The position numbers and the translations under genes were made by a program. Positions 24,661 through 44,186 of a DNA stretch of 64,000 bases are shown here, piece by piece (within the stretch, counting starts at the first letter, position 1; each line of letters opens with the position of its first letter). The notes beneath the pieces are model-generated. The model saw only the letters and a program-made list of their open reading frames with translations, was not told the DNA's origin and made no database searches. The DNA comes from Liolophura sinensis (lineage: Eukaryota > Mollusca > Polyplacophora > Chitonida > Chitonidae): assembly GCF_032854445.1 (NCBI RefSeq), contig NC_088300.1:77429966-77493965 (forward strand), given 5' to 3'.

Positions 24661-27475
24661 GAATCCACTGAAACATGGAACTGCAAGTCTGTGATCACGG
24701 GATCCTCAGATACCAGATTAATGTTGGCAGCTTGGTTACCATGCTATTTGGGATTTGACGGAGGTTAGGTTTCGATTATATAAAAGTATACACTTAACGG
24801 TTTCCTAGCTCCGTCCATAGACATGTCCACCGTGGTATAATGTAGCCATCAATGCGGCGTTAAATGCAAATCAAACAAATAAGAAAGATCTGTCTAAGTC
24901 ATGCCGCAATCAGGCAGTCTTCAGAACTTTTCAGATAAAGCGACATGTACGTAATTTTTTATTTTCACAGCAATCAGGCATGCAGGGCTCAGTTACATAT
25001 GCTAAATGCATAGGTATACTCCCTGATTAGCCTTGCTACCATTACATTATCATTTTCGCTTTGGAGTCCTTTGTCTGATAATAATTAGGGGCCCTGTGGC
25101 TTTACCGGAAATCCCATTGAATTATGTTTGTGCTTTAGTGTTCTCTAGTGAATATCACTTCTCTCGGGATGACGATACGTGATATCCTATCAATCATCAC
25201 GTACTATATGTGCACACTACACTTGCTTTCAGTATATGCGTGCAGTAATCATGTGTCTGGGTCTAATGTCACCTTGTAAATCTTTTTTTTTTAGAACTTT
25301 CCTTGTAAGTCACGTGCTTTGTGGTGCATTAACCTGTGAAAAAATCATTTAAGAAAATATTTCGAGAAATCAGAAGTTTTGTGAAAGTGGCCCAAGAAAT
25401 TGTTTCCTAACAACCAATAAGGCCATTTTGTACTTATATATATTTATCTAACCTTTCTACCGTATTGTGGGAAACACATTTCCCATTCACCATATACATA
25501 GACTGACTATTTTATTTTCTAGATACACTTTTTCACCATTCTTAAAATGTTTCCTTCGTTTTCCCTTTTTTCAAAAGGAGATCTGCTACCCCAGGGACTT
25601 GCACCACCAGGGGATCCATGTCTGCTGAGAGCCAAGCGAATGCTACTAAAGATAACCTCTTAGCCTAGGTCAATATAGTTGTATATCTGCCACGAAAATC
25701 CAGCAGAGTATAACTGGACCACATACATGTATACATTTGGACAGTATTCAAACATAATGCAGAAATTAAGTGTGTGTTTAATGTATGAGTCGGAAATCCC
25801 GTTCAGTGCATCTGTTCTCTAACAGACCAGATCAACGCACATGTGAGTGACAAGCACTGGCCGTAGCCCTGGAAGACAAGCATTGATTCATAAAACACAG
25901 AATCCCTCGTTTGAAATGGTGTGAGAAAGATATTATGTGACCAAATTACCATGACCCTCACATACAGAGAACACAGCTGGGAAGAACCCCATACAATCAA
26001 CAAAATGACATTACATAAGGTTCTGTAGACAGCCACGGGTTCAGATCATCTAATACAAGCTACATGTATAAATCTGCGTCCAGAGAAAAGGGAACAATAT
26101 ATATATATATATATATAAGTCAAAATACCTATGAGTGTTAACGTAAAGGAATGGAGGTGTATCTAGAAGACAGATACAGTAACGTGTGATATTGATGACG
26201 AATATTCAGAAGGTGTATCTAGAAGAGAGATACAGTAACGTGTGATATTGATGACGAATATTCAGGAGGTGTATTTAGAAGGGAGAGTCTTCTTGGCAAC
26301 GAGGAACCCATTTTACTAAGTCGTGGAGGAGAAAGATATCGCTATGCAACAATAGTGGTAGGATGTAATGATTTTAGGAATAAGTGTACCGAGACGAGAT
26401 ATTAATCATGTCTGCATTAGAAAAAAGAATATATAAATATACCTTCCCATGCCCTAAAACGCATCCATGCCGTTGTGTTCATCATTCAGATAGAACAGAG
26501 AGAGGAGTGTCCATGCCTCTGTCGCCACAAAACACCTGATATTCCAACTACAGGCCGAAATATACAAGATTTGTCCTCGGCATTAAGCCGCAGTAAGGGA
26601 TATATAGACATGCTTGTCAATGATTAAAAGTCGAAACCTACACAATTGATATTTCATTTTAAATTACTGTAAATGAGTGCTTAGCTTTGCCAAATCGCAC
26701 AATCAAAAGTAACATTTGTCAAAAGCATAATGTGACGTCATGAAGATTTGTATGTTATACCCTTCCACCTCCAATCCATATATACATGTGGTTTCCAGCA
26801 TGTTTTCAAATACAACATTTAACCAAATGACATGAAATTTTGTCATTCCAGTGTAAACCGAAGCGGATAACAATACTCTAGCTGTGTTCTTTTGTGGACG
26901 GAATCCATCAAACTAGGGGGAAACACCACACATTTCTGGTTTCTACAATCTTAATAATAAAGCATCCCACAAGACACTTAAAAGGGTACTGGAAAATCTA
27001 CACAGAAGGAGATATTAAGGTTTAAATAAGTGTCGCCTTATCACTCGTAGTCATGGTGATTAAGATCGAGTTTAGCACATATATTATGGTGGCCGGGTTC
27101 AGGAGTGGAGAAAAGTATGCTCTTAGCAAACCATTTGCCTTCTTGAAATCGTATTGAACTCAGGTATCTGGGGACCTAGCGATAGAAAGGCAGGGGTCTT
27201 AACTACCAGCATTGTTGTAGTTTAGATTTTAGTCTTTTAGTCTTTTAGTTTTTAGTCTTATTGCAGACACTTACTTGAGGTTACTGTTGTTGGCTGGACA
27301 AGGCCCAGCTGGCTGATGCGTTGCACATTTGGAACTTGGAATCTCATCAGATAGAAGGCCAGACAAATCTGCATCATGATTGTCAGCCGCTTTTGAGTCT
27401 GACTATACAAATATAAATAATGTCAATATGTGTAGGCCCCCTACTAATAAGCGCATCATGAGCAGCCAATGCCAA

Positions 27476-27870
27476 ATTCATAGATATGCAGGCAGGAATA
27501 CACAAACTTCATACATATGCAGTCAGGAATACATACACTCCATACATATGCAGTCAGGGATACACACACTTCATACATAGGCAGGCAAGTATACATACAC
27601 TCCATACATATGCAGGCAGGGATACATACGCTTCATAGATATACAGGTAGAGATGCATACACTTCATACATATGCAGTCAGGAATACATACACTTCAAAC
27701 AAATGCAGGCAGGGATGCATACACTCCATACATATGCAGGCAGGGATACACACACTTCATAGATATGCAGGCAGGGATACATACACTTCATAGATATGCA
27801 GGCTTGGAAATATGCACTTTATAGATATGCAGACATGGATACATACACTTCATACATATGTAGTCATGGA
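27476..27870. repeat. Minisatellite, ~31-bp unit, ~12 copies
   Basis: The unit is about TATGCAGGCAGGGATACATA plus CACTTCATACA. It degrades gradually at its right end. Confidence 0.92.
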
Positions 27871-28340
27871 TGCATGTATTTCGTATCTAGATGGGTATAG
27901 ATAACAGATACATTTCAAATATACGCAGACATGGACATACAGCGTTATAGATAGTCAGACACGAATATATATTCGACGCTTACACAGACCACGTAGACTC
28001 CATGGACACCCATATAAGGTACAGCCAAAAATATAGGTAGTTATGGTTACAATATACACTTCTTACTCATATTTACAGTTGGACAGGTATGAACACACGT
28101 CATATACAGTATGCACATTGACATATTTAAATAAGAAAAGTGTAAGGGCATATATATTCATATAGTGATGCAAGTACATATGGAAATGTCACCGAGGATA
28201 CTTATTTTTATACTGAAATTTTATCCATTATTTTGTATTTGTGGAGTGTTTTTATTTCTGTTTTTTGGGAGGAGGAGGTAGTGATTTCTTCAGCTTTATT
28301 CGGTTTTTAACTAAACTATCGAACTGCACCCAACTGCTTA
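27871..28340. other. Intergenic, no feature seen
   Basis: AT-rich sequence downstream of the sperm histone gene. Nothing recognised. Confidence 0.4.
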
Positions 28341-28383
28341 GAGAAAGTTTCTTTCGGGGGAATTGTTGGCCCTAAAAAGGGCC
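28341..28383 (-). terminator. Histone-type 3' stem-loop and purine-rich downstream element
   Basis: On the minus strand, 32 bases after the stop codon, GGCCCTTTTTAGGGCC (28383-28368) forms a perfect 6-bp stem with a four-T loop. This fits the replication-dependent histone mRNA 3' hairpin. About 12 bases on comes CGAAAGAAAC (28356-28347), matching the purine-rich element that pairs with U7 snRNA. The mRNA is therefore inferred to be cleaved and non-polyadenylated. Confidence 0.88.
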
Positions 28384-28414
28384 GATGTTGTGGTTTCCGG
28401 ATCTTAGTCAGTGT

Positions 28415-29017
28415 TTATCGCCTGGTTCTTCGTCGTGTGGTTCTCTTCCTGCGGATAGGCCGCCTCCTCAATCGCCTACGAGGAGAACGGACTTTCCTCG
28501 TACGGCGAGCCTTCTTGCTCTTGGCGGCTCGTCGCACTCGCCTCCTTCGGCGCATTGTTGTCTTTTTGGCTGCCTTCTTGGCTACCTTTCGTCGTCGGCG
28601 CCTAGTCATTCTTCTCATTCGCTTGGGAGAACGACGCCTTCTGGTCCTCCGACGTTTGCCACTGCTCCTCATTCTCCTACGTCGGAGCGCCGGGCCGCCG
28701 CGGGACAGTCGGAACTTGCCAGTTGTTCCGATGCCCCTAGCATTTCGCATCAGCATGCCATGCTTAACGGCAGCCCGTAGTGCAAACTTGAGCCTACTGT
28801 TCACTTGGGATTCCGAGGCTGTTCCCATGTCGTAGTTGGCCATGATGTAGTTCAGGATCTTCTGTCGGGATGACCCGTTTTTGTCCATGAGGTAGGTCAG
28901 GGCTGCTGTGATCATCTCCTTGTACGAGGGATGATCGCCCGTTACTGTCACTCCCATCTTCCGTCTTCGCCTTACGGGGGAGCGACTCGGGGTTTTCGCG
29001 CGGGGCGAAATGGGCAT
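28415..29017 (-). CDS. Sperm-specific H1-like (protamine-like PL-I type) nuclear protein
   Basis: A chromatin-packing protein of sperm nuclei, inferred from family resemblance. It is a single exon of 200 residues. Residues 1-20 are a basic tail with SPRAK and SRSPVRR motifs. Residues about 28-105 form the linker-histone winged helix (SYKEMITAALTYLMDKNGSS, then RQKILNYIMANYDM and LKFALRAAVKHGML). Residues 106-200 are an arginine-dominated tail with RRRSPKR and RSPRRR motifs and a short KVAKKAAKK island. A globular H1 domain with an Arg-rather-than-Lys-rich tail is the hallmark of molluscan PL-I proteins, placed between H1 and true protamines. The start follows a short leader below a TATA box. 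The 3' end has a histone stem-loop. It lies alone between chitin synthase and PLK1, all on the minus strand. Somatic H1 is excluded by the tail composition. Confidence 0.93.
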   Translation of the reverse strand: MPISPRAKTPSRSPVRRRRKMGVTVTGDHPSYKEMITAALTYLMDKNGSSRQKILNYIMANYDMGTASESQVNSRLKFALRAAVKHGMLMRNARGIGTTGKFRLSRGGPALRRRRMRSSGKRRRTRRRRSPKRMRRMTRRRRRKVAKKAAKKTTMRRRRRVRRAAKSKKARRTRKVRSPRRRLRRRPIRRKRTTRRRTRR

Positions 29018-29110
29018 CTTCTGGTCGACCAGAAAGGGGGGAATGATTACGTAATCGATTGTTGTATGAATACCCGGGTATTCTCGGCTGTTGTCACCGA
29101 CGACATCAGG

Positions 29111-29117
29111 TTATATA
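29111..29117 (-). promoter_or_regulatory. TATA box of the sperm H1-like gene
   Basis: TATATAA on the minus strand, about 95 bases above the ATG. It predicts a start site near 29083 and a leader of about 65 bases. Confidence 0.65.
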
Positions 29118-29127
29118 CAGACAGCGC

Positions 29128-29174
29128 GGACGTCACAGAGATTCCTTACCAACGCTGGCGTCCAGCGACGTCAT
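29128..29174 (-). promoter_or_regulatory. Two CRE-like sites upstream of the TATA box
   Basis: TGACGTCC (about 29128-29135) and TGACGTCG (about 29167-29174) on the minus strand each match the CRE palindrome TGACGTCA at seven of eight positions. CREM-type factors drive many testis genes in vertebrates. That they act here is inference. Confidence 0.4.
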
Positions 29175-29179
29175 GTACG

Positions 29180-30020
29180 CGCCAGAATGTGTTTGTTTTG
29201 CGTTAAAAGATGACGAGCAAACTAACAAAAGTATTGTGTTGTTGTCCATATGACTATGACAAGTGAAAGCCCGGAAACCCCTCTACAATTTGTAACCATC
29301 TTGTAACTCTGCGTTGACCACTAAAACCAAATTAGTACAAATTCTCTAGATAGGTCGTGGTTGAGTGGCTATAAAGGCATGGTTCTTTAGTCGTTATCTC
29401 ATCAGTTCAGGATTCCAAACTCATTCCAGCGACAAATAATACGTCAGTGTATATCCAAGTTTCACAATGAACAAACGACAACTTTCAGTTTTGTAATTTG
29501 GTGGCGGAATAACATGATTTTCTGTGAATATTTAGTATGTTTTAAACGCCAGTATCCGGCTAGGAAATTCTTATTGTGACGTAAGAGCATGCATCTGTGA
29601 CGCTAAATACAATGACGTGAAATCCAATGTTGACGTCCCAGGTATACACACTGTCAAGTCCGTTAGACGTCACATTTGCTCCAATACGCGTATATTACTA
29701 GCTAAACAAGATTTCAAATTTAAGCTTGACATTTATAACCATGTATTTGGTTCAAATCAGTGTGTGTCAAGTACCAGTGCGTATTTTCAAAATAACGGGC
29801 TACAAATTAACGACACAGTCGTATTTTAATACTCTGATTTGTTTGTAAAGATTTCAAACTGTTGAACAACTAATTAAGGACTTCATAATATAAAGACTAA
29901 AGACTTTTAAGCATTCTCTGATGGGTATACCAGATTTAATGAAATTGACGGAGTGCTGGCAAAACTGCTGCCTTTGTCTAGAGTGACTTTCAGCCCGAGT
30001 ATATATGATCTACATTAGGG
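29180..30020. other. Intergenic, no feature seen
   Basis: Upstream of the sperm histone gene. AT-rich, with no recognisable coding or repeat content. Confidence 0.4.
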
Positions 30021-30024
30021 CTTT

Positions 30025-30154
30025 GGGGCCAGTTTCGTGAAGATTACTTAGTGTTAAGTCACCCTTAGCTAAATGCACTTCATATCTCTACAACATACGT
30101 CGTCATGGTAGTTAAGGGCTTACTTAGCTAAGTGAACTCCATGAAACCGGCCCC
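30025..30154. mobile_element. MITE-like element, ~130 bp with inverted ends
   Basis: The left end GGGGCCAGTTTCGTGAAG is mirrored at the right by the reverse complement of TCCATGAAACCGGCCCC. Internal TTACTTAGTG / TTACTTAGCTAAGTG blocks also fold back. It is too short to encode a transposase, so it would be non-autonomous. Confidence 0.7.
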
Positions 30155-30528
30155 TGCCAACGGGCCATTGTTCTCTTGCGATATCTTATATGCATAGGCC
30201 AGCTATTGAACTATAGTATTCCCACAAAACGTCATGGCGAAAGCAGGGGGAACATCAGACTAGACTGCTAATATAGGTTAGAATTCCTAATCTGGCCGTC
30301 AGAAAGGTGGCCCATTGGTCCGTCAGCAATTTATCACGCTGTGTCCATGTCACCAGCTTGATGATACACTGAAGCACCTTTATGGCCAGTATAGACCATA
30401 TTTGTGGTTTACACAGTAATACACTCAGAGAATAATGTGTTCATTTTATCAAAAAGTTTGTTGTTTGAGTGATACTAATACTGTGTCATGTTCAACATAA
30501 TATCCTGTTAGTCCAATACAATCTTTAT

Positions 30529-30776
30529 TTATTTATTTGATTGGTGTTTCACGCCGAATATCCTAAAATATTTCAATTATACGACTGCGGCCAGCATTAG
30601 GGTGGGAGGAAACCGTGTAGATCCCAGGAGAAACCCACAACCATTCGCAGATTTCTGGAGGACCTTCCAACACACGACCCGAGAGAAACTTGAACTCACA
30701 ACAATGGCAGTAGTGAGAGTCTGTTGAGTTATTGTGTTACGCTAGCACGCCAAACACTCGGTCACGGAGGCCTCAG
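30529..30776 (-). mobile_element. tRNA-type SINE, nearly full-length, diverged
   Basis: Tail at the left, body GATTGGTGTTTCACGCCG, head region ending GTCACGGAGGCCTC. Candidate direct repeats AATCTTTAT at 30520-30528 and 30780-30788. More diverged than the 60.4-kb copy. Confidence 0.85.
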
Positions 30777-31012
30777 TGTAATCTTTATGTTGAATTATAA
30801 GATTTGATGTTGAACAGGTTACTAATCAGAGCATCATCAGCGAGGTTTTCATGTGTACGTATAATGCAAAAGGACCAGTGCATATTTGGCGAAGGTGGGG
30901 GCGGGGGATTTATAGTCCCGGGCAATCTTCGTCAAGACAGCTATTTTATCATCGAAACATTCTCTACAGAAGAAAAATGGTGTTTTTGTTGCTTATCGTG
31001 GGGTCCACTGTA

Positions 31013-31277
31013 TGATTTGTTCGTTTATTTGTTTGATTGGTGTTTTACGCCGCACTCAAGAATATTTCACTTATGAAGGCGGCCAGAATTATGGTGGGAG
31101 GAAACCGGGCAGAGCCTGGGGAAAATCCACGACCATCCGAAGGTTGCTGGCAGACCTTCCAAGGTACGGGCGGAGAGGAAGCCAGCATGAGTTGGACTTG
31201 AACTCACAGCGCCTGCATCGGTGAGAGGCTTACTGAGTCATTACGCTGCGCTAACCAACTGAGCCACGGAGGCCCCT
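31013..31277 (-). mobile_element. tRNA-type SINE, full-length
   Basis: Complete body and head; in plus orientation it ends AACCAACTGAGCCACGGAGG plus CCCC. Flanking near-direct repeats are TCCACTGTATGA (left) and TCCACTTTATGA (right). Confidence 0.9.
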
Positions 31278-31429
31278 CCACTTTATGAAGTCTCAGAAAT
31301 ACATAAAGTGTGGCCTATTAGTCAATAGTCATGAAGGCTCACTTACATAGACTCGAAAATAGAACGCGTGAATTGCTCCTTGCAAAGCAACTACTGCGCA
31401 GATCGCCTTTTTGACTTGTGTGCCAAATG

Positions 31430-31790
31430 ATGGATGGATGGATGGATGGATGTATGTATGTGTGTATGTATGTTTTAACGTCACGCTTAACAATTTTTCA
31501 GTCATACAGCAACGAGGTGTCATTAGGTGCGCGTACATATAATGCGTCTTCTCGTGGCAGGGCGAGTTCATACCCCCAAAGTGCTGGCTCCACTGAAGCA
31601 TCGGTCGGAAGACAACAGACATGCCACCCCACCCAGTCCCGGTGACACCAGGCCAACCAGTCACGTTTCCTTGCTCTAATTAATCTCTCAGTGCTCAGCG
31701 CCAAGCGAGGCAACAGCACGTACCATCTCTAAACCCCGTCCTGGGTTTGATTCCGGGATCTGCCGACTTCGAGGTGCTGTAACTATTAGG
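31430..31790 (+). mobile_element. Second dispersed repeat family, copy 1
   Basis: It starts with TGGATGGATGGATG and TATGTATG simple repeats, then TTTTAACGTCACGCTTAACA and TTTTTCAGTCATAC. It ends near GGGTTTGATTCCGGGATC. The same order is seen at 38151-38520 and, reversed, at about 48780-48905. GGTTTGATTCC resembles a pol III B box, but no clear A box was found. Confidence 0.65.
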
Positions 31791-31919
31791 TTACATAAGC
31801 AATGATAATCTGATATTTTCTCCACTTACATTACATACAACAAAATCTGAGGAAGTTTGGTAAGACAGGTCACAGAAAGTTATCAGAGCACATACATTTT
31901 TTCCTATTTGTATTTAGGT

Positions 31920-32057
31920 AGAGAATACCCAAAATGGACAGTCAAAACGCCCTGGGTTGTTTCCCCAGGATTTTGGAACATAGTAACGTCAAAGCGGCCC
32001 TTCCTCACTGATCTCAGAGTCGACGACGTCAAAAAACTGTTACCTGACAACACATAA
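31920..32057 (+). other. Unassigned open segment, possible exon
   Basis: After a TTGTATTTAG acceptor-like sequence, the plus strand reads GREYPKWTVKTPWVVSPGFW and on to a TAA at 32055-32057. The composition is protein-like, but no partner exons, donor or family match were found. Confidence 0.15.
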
Positions 32058-32084
32058 ACTGCTTAGACGTTACACACCGAACAC

Positions 32085-32395
32085 CCAACTGGGGCTCCTG
32101 AGCAGAAAGCTGTATCTCCAGTGCTGTATTACATACAAGTCCATCTCAATGTACTGTCCTGAAACACTCACCTGTGAAAGCTCCTAAGCAGAAAATTCTG
32201 TTTCCAGTGATGTACATGTATTGCTCATACTGAATACAGAAACGAAGGCCTTCACTGTTCCCTCCTGACACACCCAACTGGAAGCTCCCAAGCAGAAAGC
32301 TCTATCTCCAGTGATGTACACGTATTGCTCGTACTGAATGCAGAAACGAAGGCCTTCGCTGTACCCTTCTGACACACCCAGCCAGAATGCCCTAT
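32085..32395. repeat. ~105-bp tandem repeat, ~2.5 copies
   Basis: The blocks AAGCAGAAAGCTCTATCTCC, AGTGATGTACACGTATTGCT and GAATGCAGAAACGAAGGCCT recur in order. The leftmost copy is partial. Confidence 0.85.
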
Positions 32396-33031
32396 TCACC
32401 AGTTAAACAAAAGAGATATCAATAAGAACATGGTAGTTACATTTTATTCGCATTGTTTTAAGCAATGATGTAATTGGCTCTCGGATGACAAAAACAATAA
32501 TGAATGTGTAATAATATGTTTTGTACATAACGTGACTATGTATGCCACACCACAGCCAAGAGGTCAATAGGTACAGGTTGTCAACACTGGACCTCTTCAG
32601 AAAAAAAATTGTACAATGTTCTACGTTCAAGTAATAACATTACATCTTTACTCTAAAACAATAATCCACATACATTGTAGGTGCTTGCTGAAAACTACGA
32701 TTTGTGGACATAGAAAATCACTTGAAGCTCTACGGTATATCAGCTTAATCAATTGAGAAAAATAGCACTGTCATGTTTACATGGTTTCCTCAGGAAAGAA
32801 GTCGTGTCCAAAAAAAAAAAATTTCTGAAATACAGTAAATGGATGGAGTAGACGCTTTAACATTTCAATTTCAGTGTAACAAAGAGTGTAATTACTGTTT
32901 GAATCAACCTCATAGCCTACATACATATGAATGTGAATGTTGAAAAATAAAACACACAAGCACTAAAATCCCCTTGCTCTACTCAAGTATGCAAGGGGTT
33001 TAACTTATTGTTTTAGAACAAAATGAAATAT

Positions 33032-33037
33032 TTTATT
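33032..33037 (-). promoter_or_regulatory. Candidate PLK1 polyadenylation signal
   Basis: This is the first canonical AATAAA on the minus strand after the PLK1 stop codon. It would give a 3' UTR of about 1.2 kb. The stretch 33040-34267 shows no other feature and is taken as 3' UTR. Confidence 0.35.
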
Positions 33038-34267
33038 TGCACAGAACAATTACATTTGCAAAAGAACAAAAAATATTGGTGGAGGGACCTAATATAGTAG
33101 CAGGTATTTCCTTCAACCTGTATAATTCAAATACACAGCTATGCCTTCAGCCTGGAAACATAAAAAATATTTCAATTTCCACACTTTCACCTGCACCTCA
33201 GAGATAAAGATTTCACCTGAATTTTACGTTGTACAAAAATATTTCCACTCAATCATGTCAGTCTGCTTGTACAGAACATACAAGTTTCAAAAATAAAACA
33301 TTATACTGTATATTTAAATGATTGTTGAAATGTTCTAGGACAAGATCATAGTCTGAGAAAAAGAGTCCACAAAAGTGTCTCCAAATATTCTTAAATAATT
33401 TTGCAGCTGATTCCCCATATCCTTTCTACTACTCCCACCTCCTCTGTCTGAAGTCACTACCGTTTTCCTCAGAGTCCTACACCACGCAGCTAAAAGGGGG
33501 ATGGGTGAGAAAGCACAGGGAAATTAATGTTGGATTAGCTGATCATTCTCATTACATCGTTCTGTATTTTTTCCTTTCTGTAGTTGTTAAATAGATTTCC
33601 TTGTTTTTACATACATTAATCAAATAACCTCACAATCCACAGCTTACTAAGAAATTAAACACAAACGTTCCATGCACAACATGCACATGAAGATACATCA
33701 GCCATAGCAGCGTAACAACATATGTACCGTACCCCTGTCAACAACCTCCAATCACAAGCACACTTCATCACATAATTCTTTATGATAACTAGATTATATA
33801 ATGGTAAGGTCACCCACATTTCCATCTAATTTTAAACATTTCTCTACCATATAAAGCAAAAAAGAACCGTAGTCATTGTTCATTCGGGAAAAGCCCAATT
33901 ACTATCCTGACATACAAGAAAAACGTCATAATTATTTTTGAGGATGATAAATGAAAAAGATCCCAGCACTTGTATTGCAAATTATTAACACTGGTGGTAT
34001 TTAAGAATCATATTACACTCATGATCAAAAAATAAGTATGTACACTCAAACTGTTGGCACAAGTCACAATCTCTTGCCCAGCGGTTTTGGACAGAAGCTG
34101 AATTTCATTACACTTGATCTGATCACAGAGTTCTAAAGAATCTCCTCCAGAGTCAGGAGGCGACTCACCCACCGTACCCACAGATAACGACATAGATCCA
34201 ATCTCTGCAGGACAGGTGTGTGTCATGCTTGTTTTGGCTTTTCTCACCCTCTCTGTGGTATCACAGG

Positions 34268-43816
<9,549 letters not shown>

Positions 43817-44186
43817 TTTCTCAAGTGTCCAGGGCTTCTTCTTAGAAACAGAAAAATATACCCAGACAAAGTTCCGAGAGCTCAGCAAGCAAAAAGGATA
43901 AAACGTGGTGTCGTTCGGCCAGTTGTTATCTTCAGCTTGTGAGCTTTTCAAATTTGCCAGTTTGTACGTGTTTCAGGCCTTCGAGCAATCTCATTGGTCT
44001 AAATTTCATCGATTCGCCAGTTTCACCGCCACCTGGTGGGCATGTTGAATCCTGTCCATCCGTATGACCCCCAAGACTTACGTGTATCACAAGCCAGTCA
44101 TTGGTTGATCCCCTTTTGACTTTCGTCGTTCGTCCAATGGTGTGTCTCTTTACACCAAGACCTCCATGTGACGTTCACACAACAGC
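43817..44186. promoter_or_regulatory. Shared divergent promoter of PLK1 and PINX1
   Basis: Only 370 bp separate the two start codons, so this must hold the core promoters of both genes. CCAAT boxes lie at 43993-43997 and 44100-44104 on the minus strand and 44134-44138 on the plus strand. A TTTGAA at 43947-43952 on the minus strand fits the CHR element of G2/M genes. No TATA box was seen, as expected for this promoter class. Function is inferred from motif content and gene identity. Confidence 0.7.
43947..43952 (-). promoter_or_regulatory. Candidate CHR element of PLK1
   Basis: TTTGAA, preceded at three bases by GGC, resembles the CDE/CHR pair bound by DREAM and MMB-FOXM1 in vertebrate PLK1 promoters. 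It lies about 131 bases above the ATG and about 45 bases from the nearest CCAAT box. Confidence 0.4.

Larger units (their letters stand above)
23909..27274. other. Upstream of chitin synthase: presumed promoter and intergenic DNA
   Basis: No gene recognised. It contains an AT dinucleotide run at about 24039-24068, a ~52-bp tandem repeat at 24428-24600, a dispersed-repeat fragment at 24604-24660 and a second TA run at 26098-26117. A two-copy ~55-bp tandem duplication (AGGTGTATCTAGAAGACAGA) spans 26154-26280. Confidence 0.5.

Noticed and set aside
28385-28835. Leu/Arg-rich and Pro/Ser-rich frames opposite the sperm histone gene
   Set aside because: Mirror images of the arginine-rich tail codons on the minus strand.
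31329-31719. Frames of 73-111 codons around 31.5 kb
   Set aside because: They lie in the second dispersed repeat family and its TGGATGGA simple repeat.
32184-32399. Minus-strand protein with repeated FCIQYEQYVYITGD
   Set aside because: Produced by a ~105-bp tandem duplication; the reading frame shifts between copies, so it does not encode a continuous repeated protein.
43817-43951. An upstream PLK1 start extending the N-terminus by about 45 codons
   Set aside because: The frame is open but the extra sequence is unlike PLK1 N-termini, and the ATG at 43816 gives the expected length.
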